From positions 1 to 12,490 of the forward strand of contig DBTL01000023.1 of NCBI GenBank assembly GCA_002307035.1: a stretch of 12,490 nucleotides of DNA, written 5' to 3'. The DNA comes from Bacteroides sp. UBA1317 (GTDB taxonomy: Bacteria; Bacteroidota; Bacteroidia; Bacteroidales; Bacteroidaceae). Shown piece by piece: positions 5,368 through 12,490 of the stretch; position 1 is the stretch's first letter; every line of letters begins with the position of its first letter. The position numbers and the translations under genes were made by a program. The notes beneath the pieces are model-generated. The model was not told where the DNA came from and made no database searches. It worked only from the letters and a program-made list of their open reading frames with translations.

Positions 5368-6411
5368 ATGATACAAATAAATGCAGCCTTACTCTCTTTC
5401 GGAATGAGCGGAAGAGTATTTCATGCACCCTTCATTCATTTGCACGAAGGATTTCGCCTGGCAGGTGCATGGGAAAGAAGTAAAAAGAAAATTAGAGAAA
5501 TCTATCCTGATGTTCAATCTTATGATTCATTGGAAGCGATACTGAAGGATGATTCCATTGATCTTGTGATAGTAAACACGCCCACCTATACTCATTTCGA
5601 CTACGCTTCCCAAGCTTTACAGGCAGGAAAAAATGTAGTGGTGGAGAAAGCCTTTACCACATCAGTAGCCGAGGCTGAAGCTTTGAAAGTTCTGGCCATG
5701 CAACATGATAAGCAAATTGCAGTCTTTCAGAACCGTCGTTGGGATAGTGACTTTCAAACAGTTAAACAAGTGATTGACAGTAGAATTCTTGGTGAACTAA
5801 ATGAAATGGAGATACATTATGAGCGTTATAATATGCAATTGAGCCCGAAGGAACATAAAGAAAATCCAAATGCTGGTGCAGGTATCCTGAAAGATCTGGG
5901 ACCACACGCTATTGATCAAGCTCTGTATCTTTTCGGAATGCCACAAGCTGTATTTGCCGATGTACGCATTACCCGGCCTACTTCGCTGGTAGATGATTCT
6001 TTCGATATTCTTCTTTATTACCCTAGCTTCAGAGTCCGGGTGAAAGGAGGATACATTGTGAAAGAACCTCTGCCTGCCTATATTATTCACGGGACAAAAG
6101 GTTCTTTCTTAAAATCACGTGCAGACGTGCAAGAAGCCAATCTTCAAAAAGGACTTTTACCTAATATTGCCTCTTGGGGAACAGAGCCAGAATCCGAAGA
6201 AGGGTTAATCAATTATGAAAAAAACGGGACGACCATCCGGGCTAGGATCCAAACTTTGCAAGGCAACTATATGGAATTCTACAATGGCGTTTATTCCGCT
6301 TTGACGCAAAATAACCCAATGCCTGTTACTGTAGATGATGGAATACGAGTGATGAGAATTATTGAATCTGCCTTCAGAAGCAGTAAAGAGAAAAGAGTGA
6401 TAGATTTATAA
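5368..6411 (+). CDS. Gfo/Idh/MocA-family NAD(P)-dependent oxidoreductase
   Basis: 347 residues, the usual family length. The N-terminal Rossmann fold begins ALLSFGMSGRVFHAPFI (7-23), the form seen in the YdgJ/YvaA (IolW) branch, which includes scyllo-inositol 2-dehydrogenase (NADP+). IDLVIVNTPTYTHFDYA (64-80) and the VVVEKAFTTS segment follow. The catalytic Lys is Lys94, but the EKP motif reads EKA. DLGPHAIDQALYLFG (177-191) supplies His180 and Asp183 of the substrate site. The C-terminal half is the alpha/beta substrate and dimer domain. Sugars or inositols are the likely substrates; the exact one cannot be read. It lies 76 bp after the ART-like gene and shares strand, but has no obvious functional tie to it. 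No clear promoter or terminator was found. Confidence 0.9.
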   Translation: MIQINAALLSFGMSGRVFHAPFIHLHEGFRLAGAWERSKKKIREIYPDVQSYDSLEAILKDDSIDLVIVNTPTYTHFDYASQALQAGKNVVVEKAFTTSVAEAEALKVLAMQHDKQIAVFQNRRWDSDFQTVKQVIDSRILGELNEMEIHYERYNMQLSPKEHKENPNAGAGILKDLGPHAIDQALYLFGMPQAVFADVRITRPTSLVDDSFDILLYYPSFRVRVKGGYIVKEPLPAYIIHGTKGSFLKSRADVQEANLQKGLLPNIASWGTEPESEEGLINYEKNGTTIRARIQTLQGNYMEFYNGVYSALTQNNPMPVTVDDGIRVMRIIESAFRSSKEKRVIDL

Positions 6412-6640
6412 AAGAGATGATTTAGCCATATTCCGCTTGATTTGCATGAATGTCCTCCATCATGTTATCACGATGTTGCCGTAAACAAAACAATTTGTCT
6501 TTTTGTTTTTTCTGTTGATTCGTGGGTGTATATACGGTGTGGTATGTTGGTTTAAAAAGGCGACCGTTGAAAAAAGACGTGGAAAATGTCCAAAGCAGGA
6601 GCATGAAAATGTCTTTAATTAAATTCTAAAACAAATTACA
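6412..6640 (+). other. Intergenic region before the sigma-factor unit
   Basis: This 229-bp stretch has no supported gene. A minus-strand ORF of 60 codons crosses it but shows no domain. TATGTTGG (6542-6549) is a one-mismatch -7 candidate. GAAAATGTC occurs twice (6582 and 6605), and an A/T-rich inverted stretch around 6484-6510 could fold weakly. The promoter of the YCII/sigma unit should lie here. Confidence 0.35.
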
Positions 6641-6994
6641 ATGAAACAATTTTTATTATTACTTCACGAAGACATTCAGAAAATGAGTGAATTATCGCCT
6701 AAGGAAATGCAAGAGGTTGCTAACGCTCACATGAACTGGGCAAAGAAACTGGTCGAAGCAGGACATCTAATTTCAGGAGATGGACTACAGGAAAAAGGTG
6801 TTCTTATCATTGGAAAAGACTGTGTAATTAAAGATGGACCATATTTGGAATCCAAAGAAATTATTGGAGGATACTATCTGTTACAAGCTGATAATTTACA
6901 GACTATTGTAGAATTGGCTAAAGAATGTCCAACACACCTTTTGGGAGGAACGACAGAAGTTCGACAAATAATGGAAATGGAAGACTATGGGTGA
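6641..6994 (+). CDS. YCII/DGPF-domain protein, partner of the ECF sigma factor
   Basis: 117 residues, a complete single YCII-related (DGPF) domain: FLLLLHED at the start with the conserved His9, MNWAKKLVEAGHLISGDGL (31-49), and KDGPYLESKEIIGGYYLLQA (64-83), where the DGPF box reads DGPY. The family has a ferredoxin-like dimeric alpha/beta-barrel fold; a small-molecule ligand or enzymatic role has been suggested but not settled. The gene overlaps the downstream ECF sigma gene by 8 bp (the sigma ATG at 6987 precedes this stop at 6992-6994), so the two are translationally coupled. This pairing is the hallmark of ECF42 systems, in which DGPF proteins are thought to link a signal to the sigma factor. 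Confidence 0.88.
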   Translation: MKQFLLLLHEDIQKMSELSPKEMQEVANAHMNWAKKLVEAGHLISGDGLQEKGVLIIGKDCVIKDGPYLESKEIIGGYYLLQADNLQTIVELAKECPTHLLGGTTEVRQIMEMEDYG

Positions 6995-8204
6995 TAATTT
7001 ATTTCAAAATGAAGAAATAAATTACAGGGCTTTATATGGAAAGCTGTTTTCGGGATTATTGAGTCAGTTTGGTGCTAATTATGTTTCTGAAATTGAAGAT
7101 GCTATTCAAAATTCTTTTTTGAAATTATTGAAAGATTGGAGGCTAAATGCCATACCGGATAACAAAGAAAATTGGCTTTTCATAGTCGCCCGAAATGATG
7201 TATTGAACCAAATCAAAAATAGGCAAAGGCAAAGCAATGAGATTTTTGATGAACCCATTGAAGAAAGCCAGATTGCAAATGTTCGAAGCGATTTAAGACT
7301 CCAAACGATTATTTTCATTTCGTCTTTAGATACTATTTCTACTCAAGCTAAGGTAATATCTATCCTTAAAAATATTTTCGGATTAAGTATTGCCGAAATA
7401 CACAGTTGCACTTTGTTGAATCAAGAAGCAATATACAAAAGTATCAATAGGACGAAAAAAAATATTCAACGGGAATTTAACTTCAAGGCTGTTGATATTG
7501 AGTCTGTTTCGGCAAATCGGAATACAGTGAAGATTGTGGAAGAGATTTTATACTCTGTTTTCAATATTGGTTTTGATTCTTTTAATGCAAAGACAGCAAA
7601 TATCGTAGATGAAGATCTGTGTTTGGAAGCATTTTCATTGACAAGGTTTTTGTTTGATCAATATCAATTTGATTCAACAAGTAATTTGCTGGCTCTTTTT
7701 AGCTTTCATATTGCGAGAATTCCGGCAAAAATAGAAAGTGGTAAATTGATTTCATTTTTTAATCAGGATCGTAAAAAATGGAATGAAGAACTACTTCAAT
7801 TAGGATTTTCGTACCTTAAAAAACCAGAGACTATAAGCCAATTTTACATTGAAGCAATTATCATTAGTAAGTATATGACTATCCCTAATTTAACAGAGAA
7901 TGATTGGAGAGATATTGTCATTTTATACGAAATGATGCAGCGCGTTTCGCAGTCACCCATTGTGAAACTGAACTATTGCTTTTGTTTAAGCAAAATTGGT
8001 AAAACCGAACAAGCATTGAGAATTCTTTCGGAAATTGAAAAAGAATTGCCAAACGAACATACTTATTTTAATCTGGTAAAAGCAAAGTTATTGAAAGAAA
8101 CAAACCCTAAAGAGTCAGATAAATTAATTACTTCAATCATAAACAAATTGAGCCAAAGGATAAGAAAAGAATATTTGCTAGAAAATGAATTAATACAGTT
8201 ATAG
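6987..8204 (+). CDS. ECF42-type RNA polymerase sigma factor with DUF6596/TPR C-terminal extension
   Basis: 405 residues, twice the length of a plain ECF sigma factor. Region sigma-2 spans about 12-83 (AIQNSFLKLLKDWRLNAIPD, then NWLFIVARNDVLNQIKNRQR). Region sigma-4 spans about 105-162 (FGLSIAEIHSCTLLNQEAIY, then KSINRTKKNI). The extension matches DUF6596: EEILYSVFNIGFDS (185-198), EDLCLEAFSLTRFLF (209-223), LLALFSFHIAR (234-244), FFNQDRKKWNEELL (257-270), then SPIVKLNYCFCLSKIGKTEQ and further TPR-like helices. This tail replaces an anti-sigma factor as the control module in ECF42 proteins. There is no membrane segment. It is coupled to the YCII protein upstream and followed 35 bp later by a serine hydrolase, so it may drive its own operon. 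Confidence 0.88.
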   Translation: MGDNLFQNEEINYRALYGKLFSGLLSQFGANYVSEIEDAIQNSFLKLLKDWRLNAIPDNKENWLFIVARNDVLNQIKNRQRQSNEIFDEPIEESQIANVRSDLRLQTIIFISSLDTISTQAKVISILKNIFGLSIAEIHSCTLLNQEAIYKSINRTKKNIQREFNFKAVDIESVSANRNTVKIVEEILYSVFNIGFDSFNAKTANIVDEDLCLEAFSLTRFLFDQYQFDSTSNLLALFSFHIARIPAKIESGKLISFFNQDRKKWNEELLQLGFSYLKKPETISQFYIEAIIISKYMTIPNLTENDWRDIVILYEMMQRVSQSPIVKLNYCFCLSKIGKTEQALRILSEIEKELPNEHTYFNLVKAKLLKETNPKESDKLITSIINKLSQRIRKEYLLENELIQL

Positions 8205-8239
8205 GCAGTGAAAACGAGATCTAAATTAATTATACCTTT

Positions 8240-9700
8240 ATGAGACACCTATTGTTTTTCATCCTGTTATTTCAATCTATTGGTATCTTGGGCCAATCAA
8301 AGGATAGCTTCACCGTTCAAGATAAATTAAACCGCTTTTTAGAAATAACGGATACTTTAAGAGAGAAAACGAATAATCCGGGTATGGCCATGGCTATATT
8401 TTATGACCATCACTTAATATTAAAAAGAACGTATGGCTTAAGAAATAAGAAGGAACAATGGCCGGTGGATAATAAAACGCTCTTCCAAATTGGCTCACTA
8501 ACAAAGGCATTTACCGGAGTCATAGGCTTTAAATTGGAAGAACAAGGCAAAATAGACTGGGACGAAAAGGTGGTACACTATTTACCTCATTTTGAACTTC
8601 AAGACAGATATGCTGCCCAAAATGCACGGTTTCAGGATTTATTTACCCATAAAATAGGTGTTGACAAACACTACTATTGGATGTATGGGCCACACCTACA
8701 GCGAGATGAAATATTGAAGAAATTAAAATATTTAAGTTTCAAAGGAAGCTTTCGAGAAAACTTCCTTTACAACAATCAGATGTATGTAGTAGCCGGATTA
8801 GTTGAAGAAAAAGTTAGTGGCAAAAGCTGGGATCAACTCATTAAGGAAAACATATTTGAGCCGTTAGATATGAAGAATTCTTATACACATATGAGCGAAT
8901 TTGAATCCTGCCAGAATAACACTGTCAGCTATTCACCGGATGGCAATGAAATAATCCCAAACGTAAATATTGATAACTACAATTCTGCGGGATCCATAAC
9001 TTCAACTATTGATGATATGAGCCAGTGGCTCCAACTGTTTTTGAATAGGGGAGTTATAGATAAAAAAACAATATTGAATGAAGACCAATTCCAAAGAAGC
9101 ATTATGCCTCTTACTGTCCGATATCCGGATGAAGAAGTTTTTTATGGAATTGGCTGGGAGATAAACACAAAAAAACGATTGATTTTTCACAGTGGTAGTA
9201 CTGCCGGACAGCGTTCAATTCTTTGTTTTAATCCGGAGAAAGGGTTTGGATTAGTGGTATTGACCAACCAGCAATCCAACCTGCCAAATGCGCTGATGAA
9301 TTATGCAGCAAATATATTTCTGGAGGGAAGTTTCGAGCGGATTGATGGCTTGGACAAGTTCATAGAAGACACAACAAAACCATTCGATAAAGTTAAGGAA
9401 GATTATGAAATTAAAGACAACGCAGTGCTTAAAAAAATTAAGAATATAGAAGGGACTTACAGGCATCCGGCCTATGGGGATTTGACCATTTCAAGACAAT
9501 CTGATTATAATTTTAATCTAAAATATTACGATTTTTTCGGTGCAATCGAATATAAGAAGGCTGATGAGTTTACCGCTCATCTAAACTTTTTCCTTGGCGC
9601 GCAAAATTTGGATTTCACAGTGAATTTTGCCAATAAAAAAATCAAATCCCTGACCGTATATATGCCAAATTCTCAACCGCTTGAATTTGTGAAAAACTAG
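8240..9700 (+). CDS. Secreted class-C beta-lactamase-like serine hydrolase
   Basis: 486 residues. An N-terminal signal peptide (MRHLLFFILLFQSIGILGQS) directs export. The beta-lactamase/PBP-type fold is complete: the nucleophile motif SLTK (Ser86, Lys89), the Tyr motif YNN (177-179, in FLYNNQMYVVAG) and the third motif HSG (317-319, replacing KTG). FTHKIGVDKHYYWMYG is the usual THxxGL region of the family. A C-terminal beta-rich domain (about 390-486) resembles the DUF3471-type extension. Members include esterases, D-aminopeptidases and PBP4-like proteins; true beta-lactamase activity cannot be claimed. Export puts it in the periplasm or on the outer membrane. It lies 35 bp after the sigma-factor gene and 29 bp before the next hydrolase, so one transcript is likely. 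TACCTTTA just before the ATG is a one-mismatch -7 box. Confidence 0.85.
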   Translation: MRHLLFFILLFQSIGILGQSKDSFTVQDKLNRFLEITDTLREKTNNPGMAMAIFYDHHLILKRTYGLRNKKEQWPVDNKTLFQIGSLTKAFTGVIGFKLEEQGKIDWDEKVVHYLPHFELQDRYAAQNARFQDLFTHKIGVDKHYYWMYGPHLQRDEILKKLKYLSFKGSFRENFLYNNQMYVVAGLVEEKVSGKSWDQLIKENIFEPLDMKNSYTHMSEFESCQNNTVSYSPDGNEIIPNVNIDNYNSAGSITSTIDDMSQWLQLFLNRGVIDKKTILNEDQFQRSIMPLTVRYPDEEVFYGIGWEINTKKRLIFHSGSTAGQRSILCFNPEKGFGLVVLTNQQSNLPNALMNYAANIFLEGSFERIDGLDKFIEDTTKPFDKVKEDYEIKDNAVLKKIKNIEGTYRHPAYGDLTISRQSDYNFNLKYYDFFGAIEYKKADEFTAHLNFFLGAQNLDFTVNFANKKIKSLTVYMPNSQPLEFVKN

Positions 9701-9729
9701 CAACTATTAGTTTAAATAATAACTAAAAA

Positions 9730-10506
9730 ATGGAATTAATGAGCAGAATAATAAATGTTTTCATATTGGGGCTTTTTATAAGTAGCTTCGCACTTAGTCA
9801 AACGATTGACAATAAATCGACATTTTCAGTAAGTCTGGACACTTTCAGACTGTATGACAAGGTCAGGCAGAGAGAAATTCCTATTGCTATTTATAAACCA
9901 AAAACTGACAAAAAAATGAAGAAACAAAAAATAGTCATTTTTAGTCATGGTTACGGGCAAAATAAAGGTGGAGATTATTTAGCATACTCTTACTTAACAG
10001 AGTTTTTAGCATCAAAAGGTTTTTTTATTGCAAGCATTCAACACGAACTCCCCACTGACAGTTTGTTGCCCTTGACAGGAATTCCACAAATTGTCAGAAT
10101 GCCATTTTGGGAACGTGGTGCAGACAATATCCTTTTTGTTATTCACGAACTTAAAAAGACAAATCCAAATTTGGACTATAATCAAATAACATTAATAGGA
10201 CATTCAAACGGTGGAGATATGACTGCTCTATTTCCGCAGAAATATCCGGATATTGTTCGCAAAATAATCACATTGGATAACCGAAGAATGGCATTGCCAA
10301 AAACAAAAAAAACAAAGATTTATTCTTTACGATCGAGCGATCAACCGGCAGATGAAGGTGTTTTGCCGTCTGCGGAAGAAGTCGGGAAATTTGGCATTAA
10401 AATTATAAAATTGCCAAACACCATTCATAATGAAATGGACGACAATGCAAATGAGCGGCAGCGAAAGGAAATCCAAAACTATGTACTGACTTTCTTAAAT
10501 AACTAA
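9730..10506 (+). CDS. Secreted alpha/beta hydrolase
   Basis: 258 residues. Met4 (MSRIINVFILGLFISSFALSQ) may be the real start and gives a cleaner signal peptide. The fold shows an oxyanion loop FSHGYGQNKGG (71-81), the nucleophile elbow GHSNGG with Ser159, and a late His (His233, TIHNEMDD). The acid is probably Asp183 or Asp204. It resembles platelet-activating-factor-acetylhydrolase/dienelactone-hydrolase-like esterases that act on small esters; the substrate is unknown. It follows the serine hydrolase by 29 bp and precedes the CPBP gene by 7 bp. Confidence 0.82.
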   Translation: MELMSRIINVFILGLFISSFALSQTIDNKSTFSVSLDTFRLYDKVRQREIPIAIYKPKTDKKMKKQKIVIFSHGYGQNKGGDYLAYSYLTEFLASKGFFIASIQHELPTDSLLPLTGIPQIVRMPFWERGADNILFVIHELKKTNPNLDYNQITLIGHSNGGDMTALFPQKYPDIVRKIITLDNRRMALPKTKKTKIYSLRSSDQPADEGVLPSAEEVGKFGIKIIKLPNTIHNEMDDNANERQRKEIQNYVLTFLNN

Positions 10507-10513
10507 AAGAGGC

Positions 10514-11278
10514 ATGAAACAAATGAAAAGAATGAATTTATTTCGATTGATAATCTTTTACTTAATTGCAATTTGTGTGTCGAATCTCTTTCGATTTGAT
10601 CTCTTTCATTTTCAAACAATAATTGAAAGTTTGCCTACATGGGCTATGATATTTTATAGCCCACTTCAAGCTATCGGAGTTTTGATTGGTGCATTAATAG
10701 CTCTGAGATGGTTGCAAAAAGAAAAAGGACTTGACGTTTCTGTTTTTGGGACTTCGATTAAATGGAGCGTCATAATGAGCGTAATTCCTGTACTACTTTT
10801 GCTCATCATCGGAGTAGATAATAAGCAAGGGGATAATGCTCATTATTTCGGAGTGGTAGCCGGACTATCAACCTTTATCTACTGCTTTTTCGAAGAAATA
10901 GGATGGCGCGGATATTTGGAACAGGAATTAAAAGATCTGGCAGAATTAAAAAGGGTTTTAATTATTGCAAGCTTGTGGTATCTCTGGCATTTGTCATTTT
11001 TGAGAAATCCTGATCTAATTCAGAATATACTATTCTTTGGATGGCTGCTATTGGGAAGCTGGGGATTAGGAAAGATAATTAAGCTGACAAAATCCTTATT
11101 GGCTGTAACTTGTTTCCATATGGTTATTAATATTCTATTATTTAACGGATTCATAAAAGAAGGGCTTGCTCATATTGATAAAATTATAATTTTTGGTGTT
11201 CTTGCTTTAACATGGATACTGATTCTCATAATATGGAAAAGAGAAAAAACTATTGCTGACAATGGAAATACAAAATAG
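10514..11278 (+). CDS. CPBP (Abi) family intramembrane metalloprotease
   Basis: 254 residues with about seven or eight membrane segments (roughly 10-24, 45-65, 84-101, 112-126, 147-163, 170-187, 194-210, 220-240). The CPBP motifs are intact: EEIGWRGYLEQEL (Glu127, Glu128, Arg132), WYLWHLSF (His159) and CFHMVINI (His202, Asn206). These form the metal-binding and glutamate catalytic site inside the membrane. CPBP proteases of bacteria take part in bacteriocin self-immunity and processing of membrane proteins. An AAAGAGG at 10506-10512 lies 1 bp from the first ATG but 10 bp from Met4 (10523), so the latter may be the true start. It closes the five-gene unit; no clear terminator follows. Confidence 0.88.
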   Translation: MKQMKRMNLFRLIIFYLIAICVSNLFRFDLFHFQTIIESLPTWAMIFYSPLQAIGVLIGALIALRWLQKEKGLDVSVFGTSIKWSVIMSVIPVLLLLIIGVDNKQGDNAHYFGVVAGLSTFIYCFFEEIGWRGYLEQELKDLAELKRVLIIASLWYLWHLSFLRNPDLIQNILFFGWLLLGSWGLGKIIKLTKSLLAVTCFHMVINILLFNGFIKEGLAHIDKIIIFGVLALTWILILIIWKREKTIADNGNTK

Positions 11279-11425
11279 GCGAGCTAATAGTAAGTTCAAG
11301 GTTGCCAATTGGCTATATGGATGTTCGGAATCCTTTTGTGTAAACGGGAATGGAACTAACTTAAAACCAACTGCAACGTTGTCAATTGTTTGTTGATAGT
11401 TTATCAGCTTTTGTTTTTAACCTCC

Positions 11426-11521
11426 GTAAATTTAACCGCTGTAAAAAAGTGATAGGATAAGAACAGTTTGGCATAGTTTTTATTATCTTTGCAACAGTGG
11501 TAAAATTTACAGTCGTAAAAA
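11426..11521 (+). promoter_or_regulatory. Promoter flanked by two copies of a GTAAA-TTTA motif upstream of the ATPase
   Basis: TATCTTTG (11484-11491) matches the -7 consensus exactly, but no -33 box is seen at 19-21 bp (a TTTG lies only 13 bp upstream). Two similar elements surround it: GTAAATTTAAC followed by TGTAAAAA (11426-11448), and GTAAAATTTAC followed by CGTAAAAA (11500-11521). Each contains a near-palindromic GTAAA-TTTAC core. They could be operator sites of one regulator. Confidence 0.4.
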
Positions 11522-11531
11522 TGTATAGCTT

Positions 11532-12490
11532 ATGAAATTCTACAATCGTACAAAGGAAATAGCTGAATTACAGCGTATAAAGGAGATCGCATATCAGGAT
11601 CACTCTAAGCTGACGGTGCTTACAGGAAGACGCCGAATTGGTAAAACATCGCTTATTTTAAATGCTCTCAAGGATGAAACCATCGTTTATCTTTTTGTGA
11701 GCCGTAAGAGTGAAGCTGATTTATGCAAAGGCTTTTGTAGTGAGATCGAGAAACAGTTAGCTGTGTTTGTCCCCAAAATGGACTCCTTTATAGAGATCTT
11801 TCGCTTTCTGCTGGAGCAGAGCAAAAATCGGAAATTTACGCTGGTTATTGATGAATTTCAGGAGTTTATCAACATTAACGAGTCTATATACAGTGATATT
11901 CAAAATTATTGGGATCAATATCGCACTTCTACCAATGTGAATTTTATTGTGAGCGGTTCTATCTATTCGCTGATGACTAAAATATTTCAAGACAAGAAAG
12001 AGCCGTTGTTCGGTCGTGCAGATGCTATGATGAAACTTACTGCTTTCACCACCTCTGTCTTGAAAGAGATAATGAAAGATTACAAGCCAGACTATACTAA
12101 TGATGAGCTGCTTGCACTATACACTTATACGGGTGGTGTGCCTAAATATGTGGAGCTTTTAGTGGATAATAAAGCACTCACAATTCCGAGAATGATAAAG
12201 TACATTTGCCAAAGCGACTCACCGTTTATTGACGAGGGACGAAATTTGCTGATTCAAGAATTTGGCAAAAAGTATGGCAACTATTTTTCCATCTTGGATG
12301 CTATCTCATCGGGCTTAAATACCCAATCTCAAATTGAAACTTTTATGGGTGAAAAGAGTATTGGGGGACAACTAAGTAAATTGGAAACGGTTTACGAGGT
12401 TATCAAAAAGCAACGTCCTATTTTTGCAAAGGAGGGTTCGCAAACAGTAAGATATGAGGTCTCGGATAATTTCTTGCGCTTTTGGTTCAG
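11532..12490 (+). CDS. ATP-binding protein, Arch_ATPase/DUF234 type (cut by window edge)
   Basis: Starts with ATG at 11532 (MKFYNRTKEIAELQRI) and runs off the window after 319 codons. The P-loop is GRRRIGKT (32-39), the Walker B LVIDE (104-108), and NFIVSGSIYSLM (137-148) is the sensor segment. GRADAMMKLTAF (161-172) and TYTGGVPKYVELL (198-210) are typical of STAND/archaeal-type ATPases, and a winged-helix-like part runs from about 240 to 300. RYEVSDNFLRFWF at the end begins the DUF234 nuclease-like C-terminal domain, which normally adds 100 or more residues. Members are common in Bacteroidales as accessory genes; a defence or stress role has been proposed but is not shown here. A four-codon ORF (ATG TAT AGC TTA TGA at 11521) overlaps its start codon. 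Confidence 0.85.
   Translation, partial: MKFYNRTKEIAELQRIKEIAYQDHSKLTVLTGRRRIGKTSLILNALKDETIVYLFVSRKSEADLCKGFCSEIEKQLAVFVPKMDSFIEIFRFLLEQSKNRKFTLVIDEFQEFININESIYSDIQNYWDQYRTSTNVNFIVSGSIYSLMTKIFQDKKEPLFGRADAMMKLTAFTTSVLKEIMKDYKPDYTNDELLALYTYTGGVPKYVELLVDNKALTIPRMIKYICQSDSPFIDEGRNLLIQEFGKKYGNYFSILDAISSGLNTQSQIETFMGEKSIGGQLSKLETVYEVIKKQRPIFAKEGSQTVRYEVSDNFLRFWF

Noticed and set aside
6422..6604. Minus-strand ORF of 60 codons
   Set aside because: No recognisable domain, composition typical of intergenic DNA, and no promoter seen.
6582..6613. GAAAATGTC direct repeat as a sigma-factor binding site
   Set aside because: Only nine bases, not placed relative to a recognisable start site, and no known ECF42 consensus for this phylum to compare with.
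8240..9700. True antibiotic-resistance beta-lactamase
   Set aside because: The motifs (SLTK, YNN, HSG) fit the broad class-C-like hydrolase family, many of which are esterases or peptidases; nothing specific to AmpC was seen.
11304..11313. GCCAATTGGC palindrome as a terminator of the five-gene unit
   Set aside because: It has no loop and no T-tract, so it cannot act as a normal intrinsic terminator.

Overview
The window looks like accessory chromosomal DNA from a member of the order Bacteroidales (Bacteroides or Parabacteroides type). The signs are low GC, A/T-rich ribosome-binding regions, promoter elements that fit the Bacteroidetes form (TAnnTTTG near -7, with a TTG-type -33 box about 20 bp upstream), and the protein families present. 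No rRNA, tRNA, CRISPR array or intact insertion sequence was seen. The genus is inferred from style, not shown.

Left part (1-1929). A truncated minus-strand gene for a winged-helix AbiEi-antitoxin-like protein starts at 227. Its promoter is embedded in a nearly perfect 19-bp inverted repeat, which is a good operator candidate. Next comes a graveyard on the minus strand: the tail of an IS1595-type (ISXO2-like) transposase (about 395-550) joined to a frameshifted, internally deleted remnant of a YhcG/DUF1016 PDDEXK nuclease (about 551-757). An unrecognised 202-residue ORF (979-1587, minus) follows. It is flanked on both sides by clusters of 22-bp-period repeats with inverted copies (846-928 and 1756-1826).

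Middle (1930-6411). A UvrA-like twin-ABC ATPase that lacks the UvrB-binding domain (1930-4191, minus) is divergent from an HxlR-type regulator (4334-4690, plus). The regulator is followed by a protein that may have an ADP-ribosyltransferase fold (4746-5291). A Gfo/Idh/MocA oxidoreductase of the YdgJ/IolW type (5368-6411) comes next.

Right part (6641-11278). Five tightly packed plus-strand genes look like one transcription unit: a YCII/DGPF-domain protein overlapping an ECF42-type sigma factor with a DUF6596/TPR tail, then a secreted class-C beta-lactamase-like serine hydrolase, a secreted alpha/beta hydrolase and a CPBP (Abi) membrane protease. The sigma/DGPF pairing is known; the three envelope-directed hydrolases behind it are plausible targets or co-regulated cargo. 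The window ends inside an AAA-type ATPase of the Arch_ATPase/DUF234 class (11532 onward). Its promoter lies between two copies of a GTAAA-TTTA motif.

The strongest candidates for something undescribed are the sigma-DGPF-hydrolase-CPBP unit, the HxlR/UvrB-independent UvrA/ART-like cluster, and the 22-bp repeat clusters around the orphan ORF.
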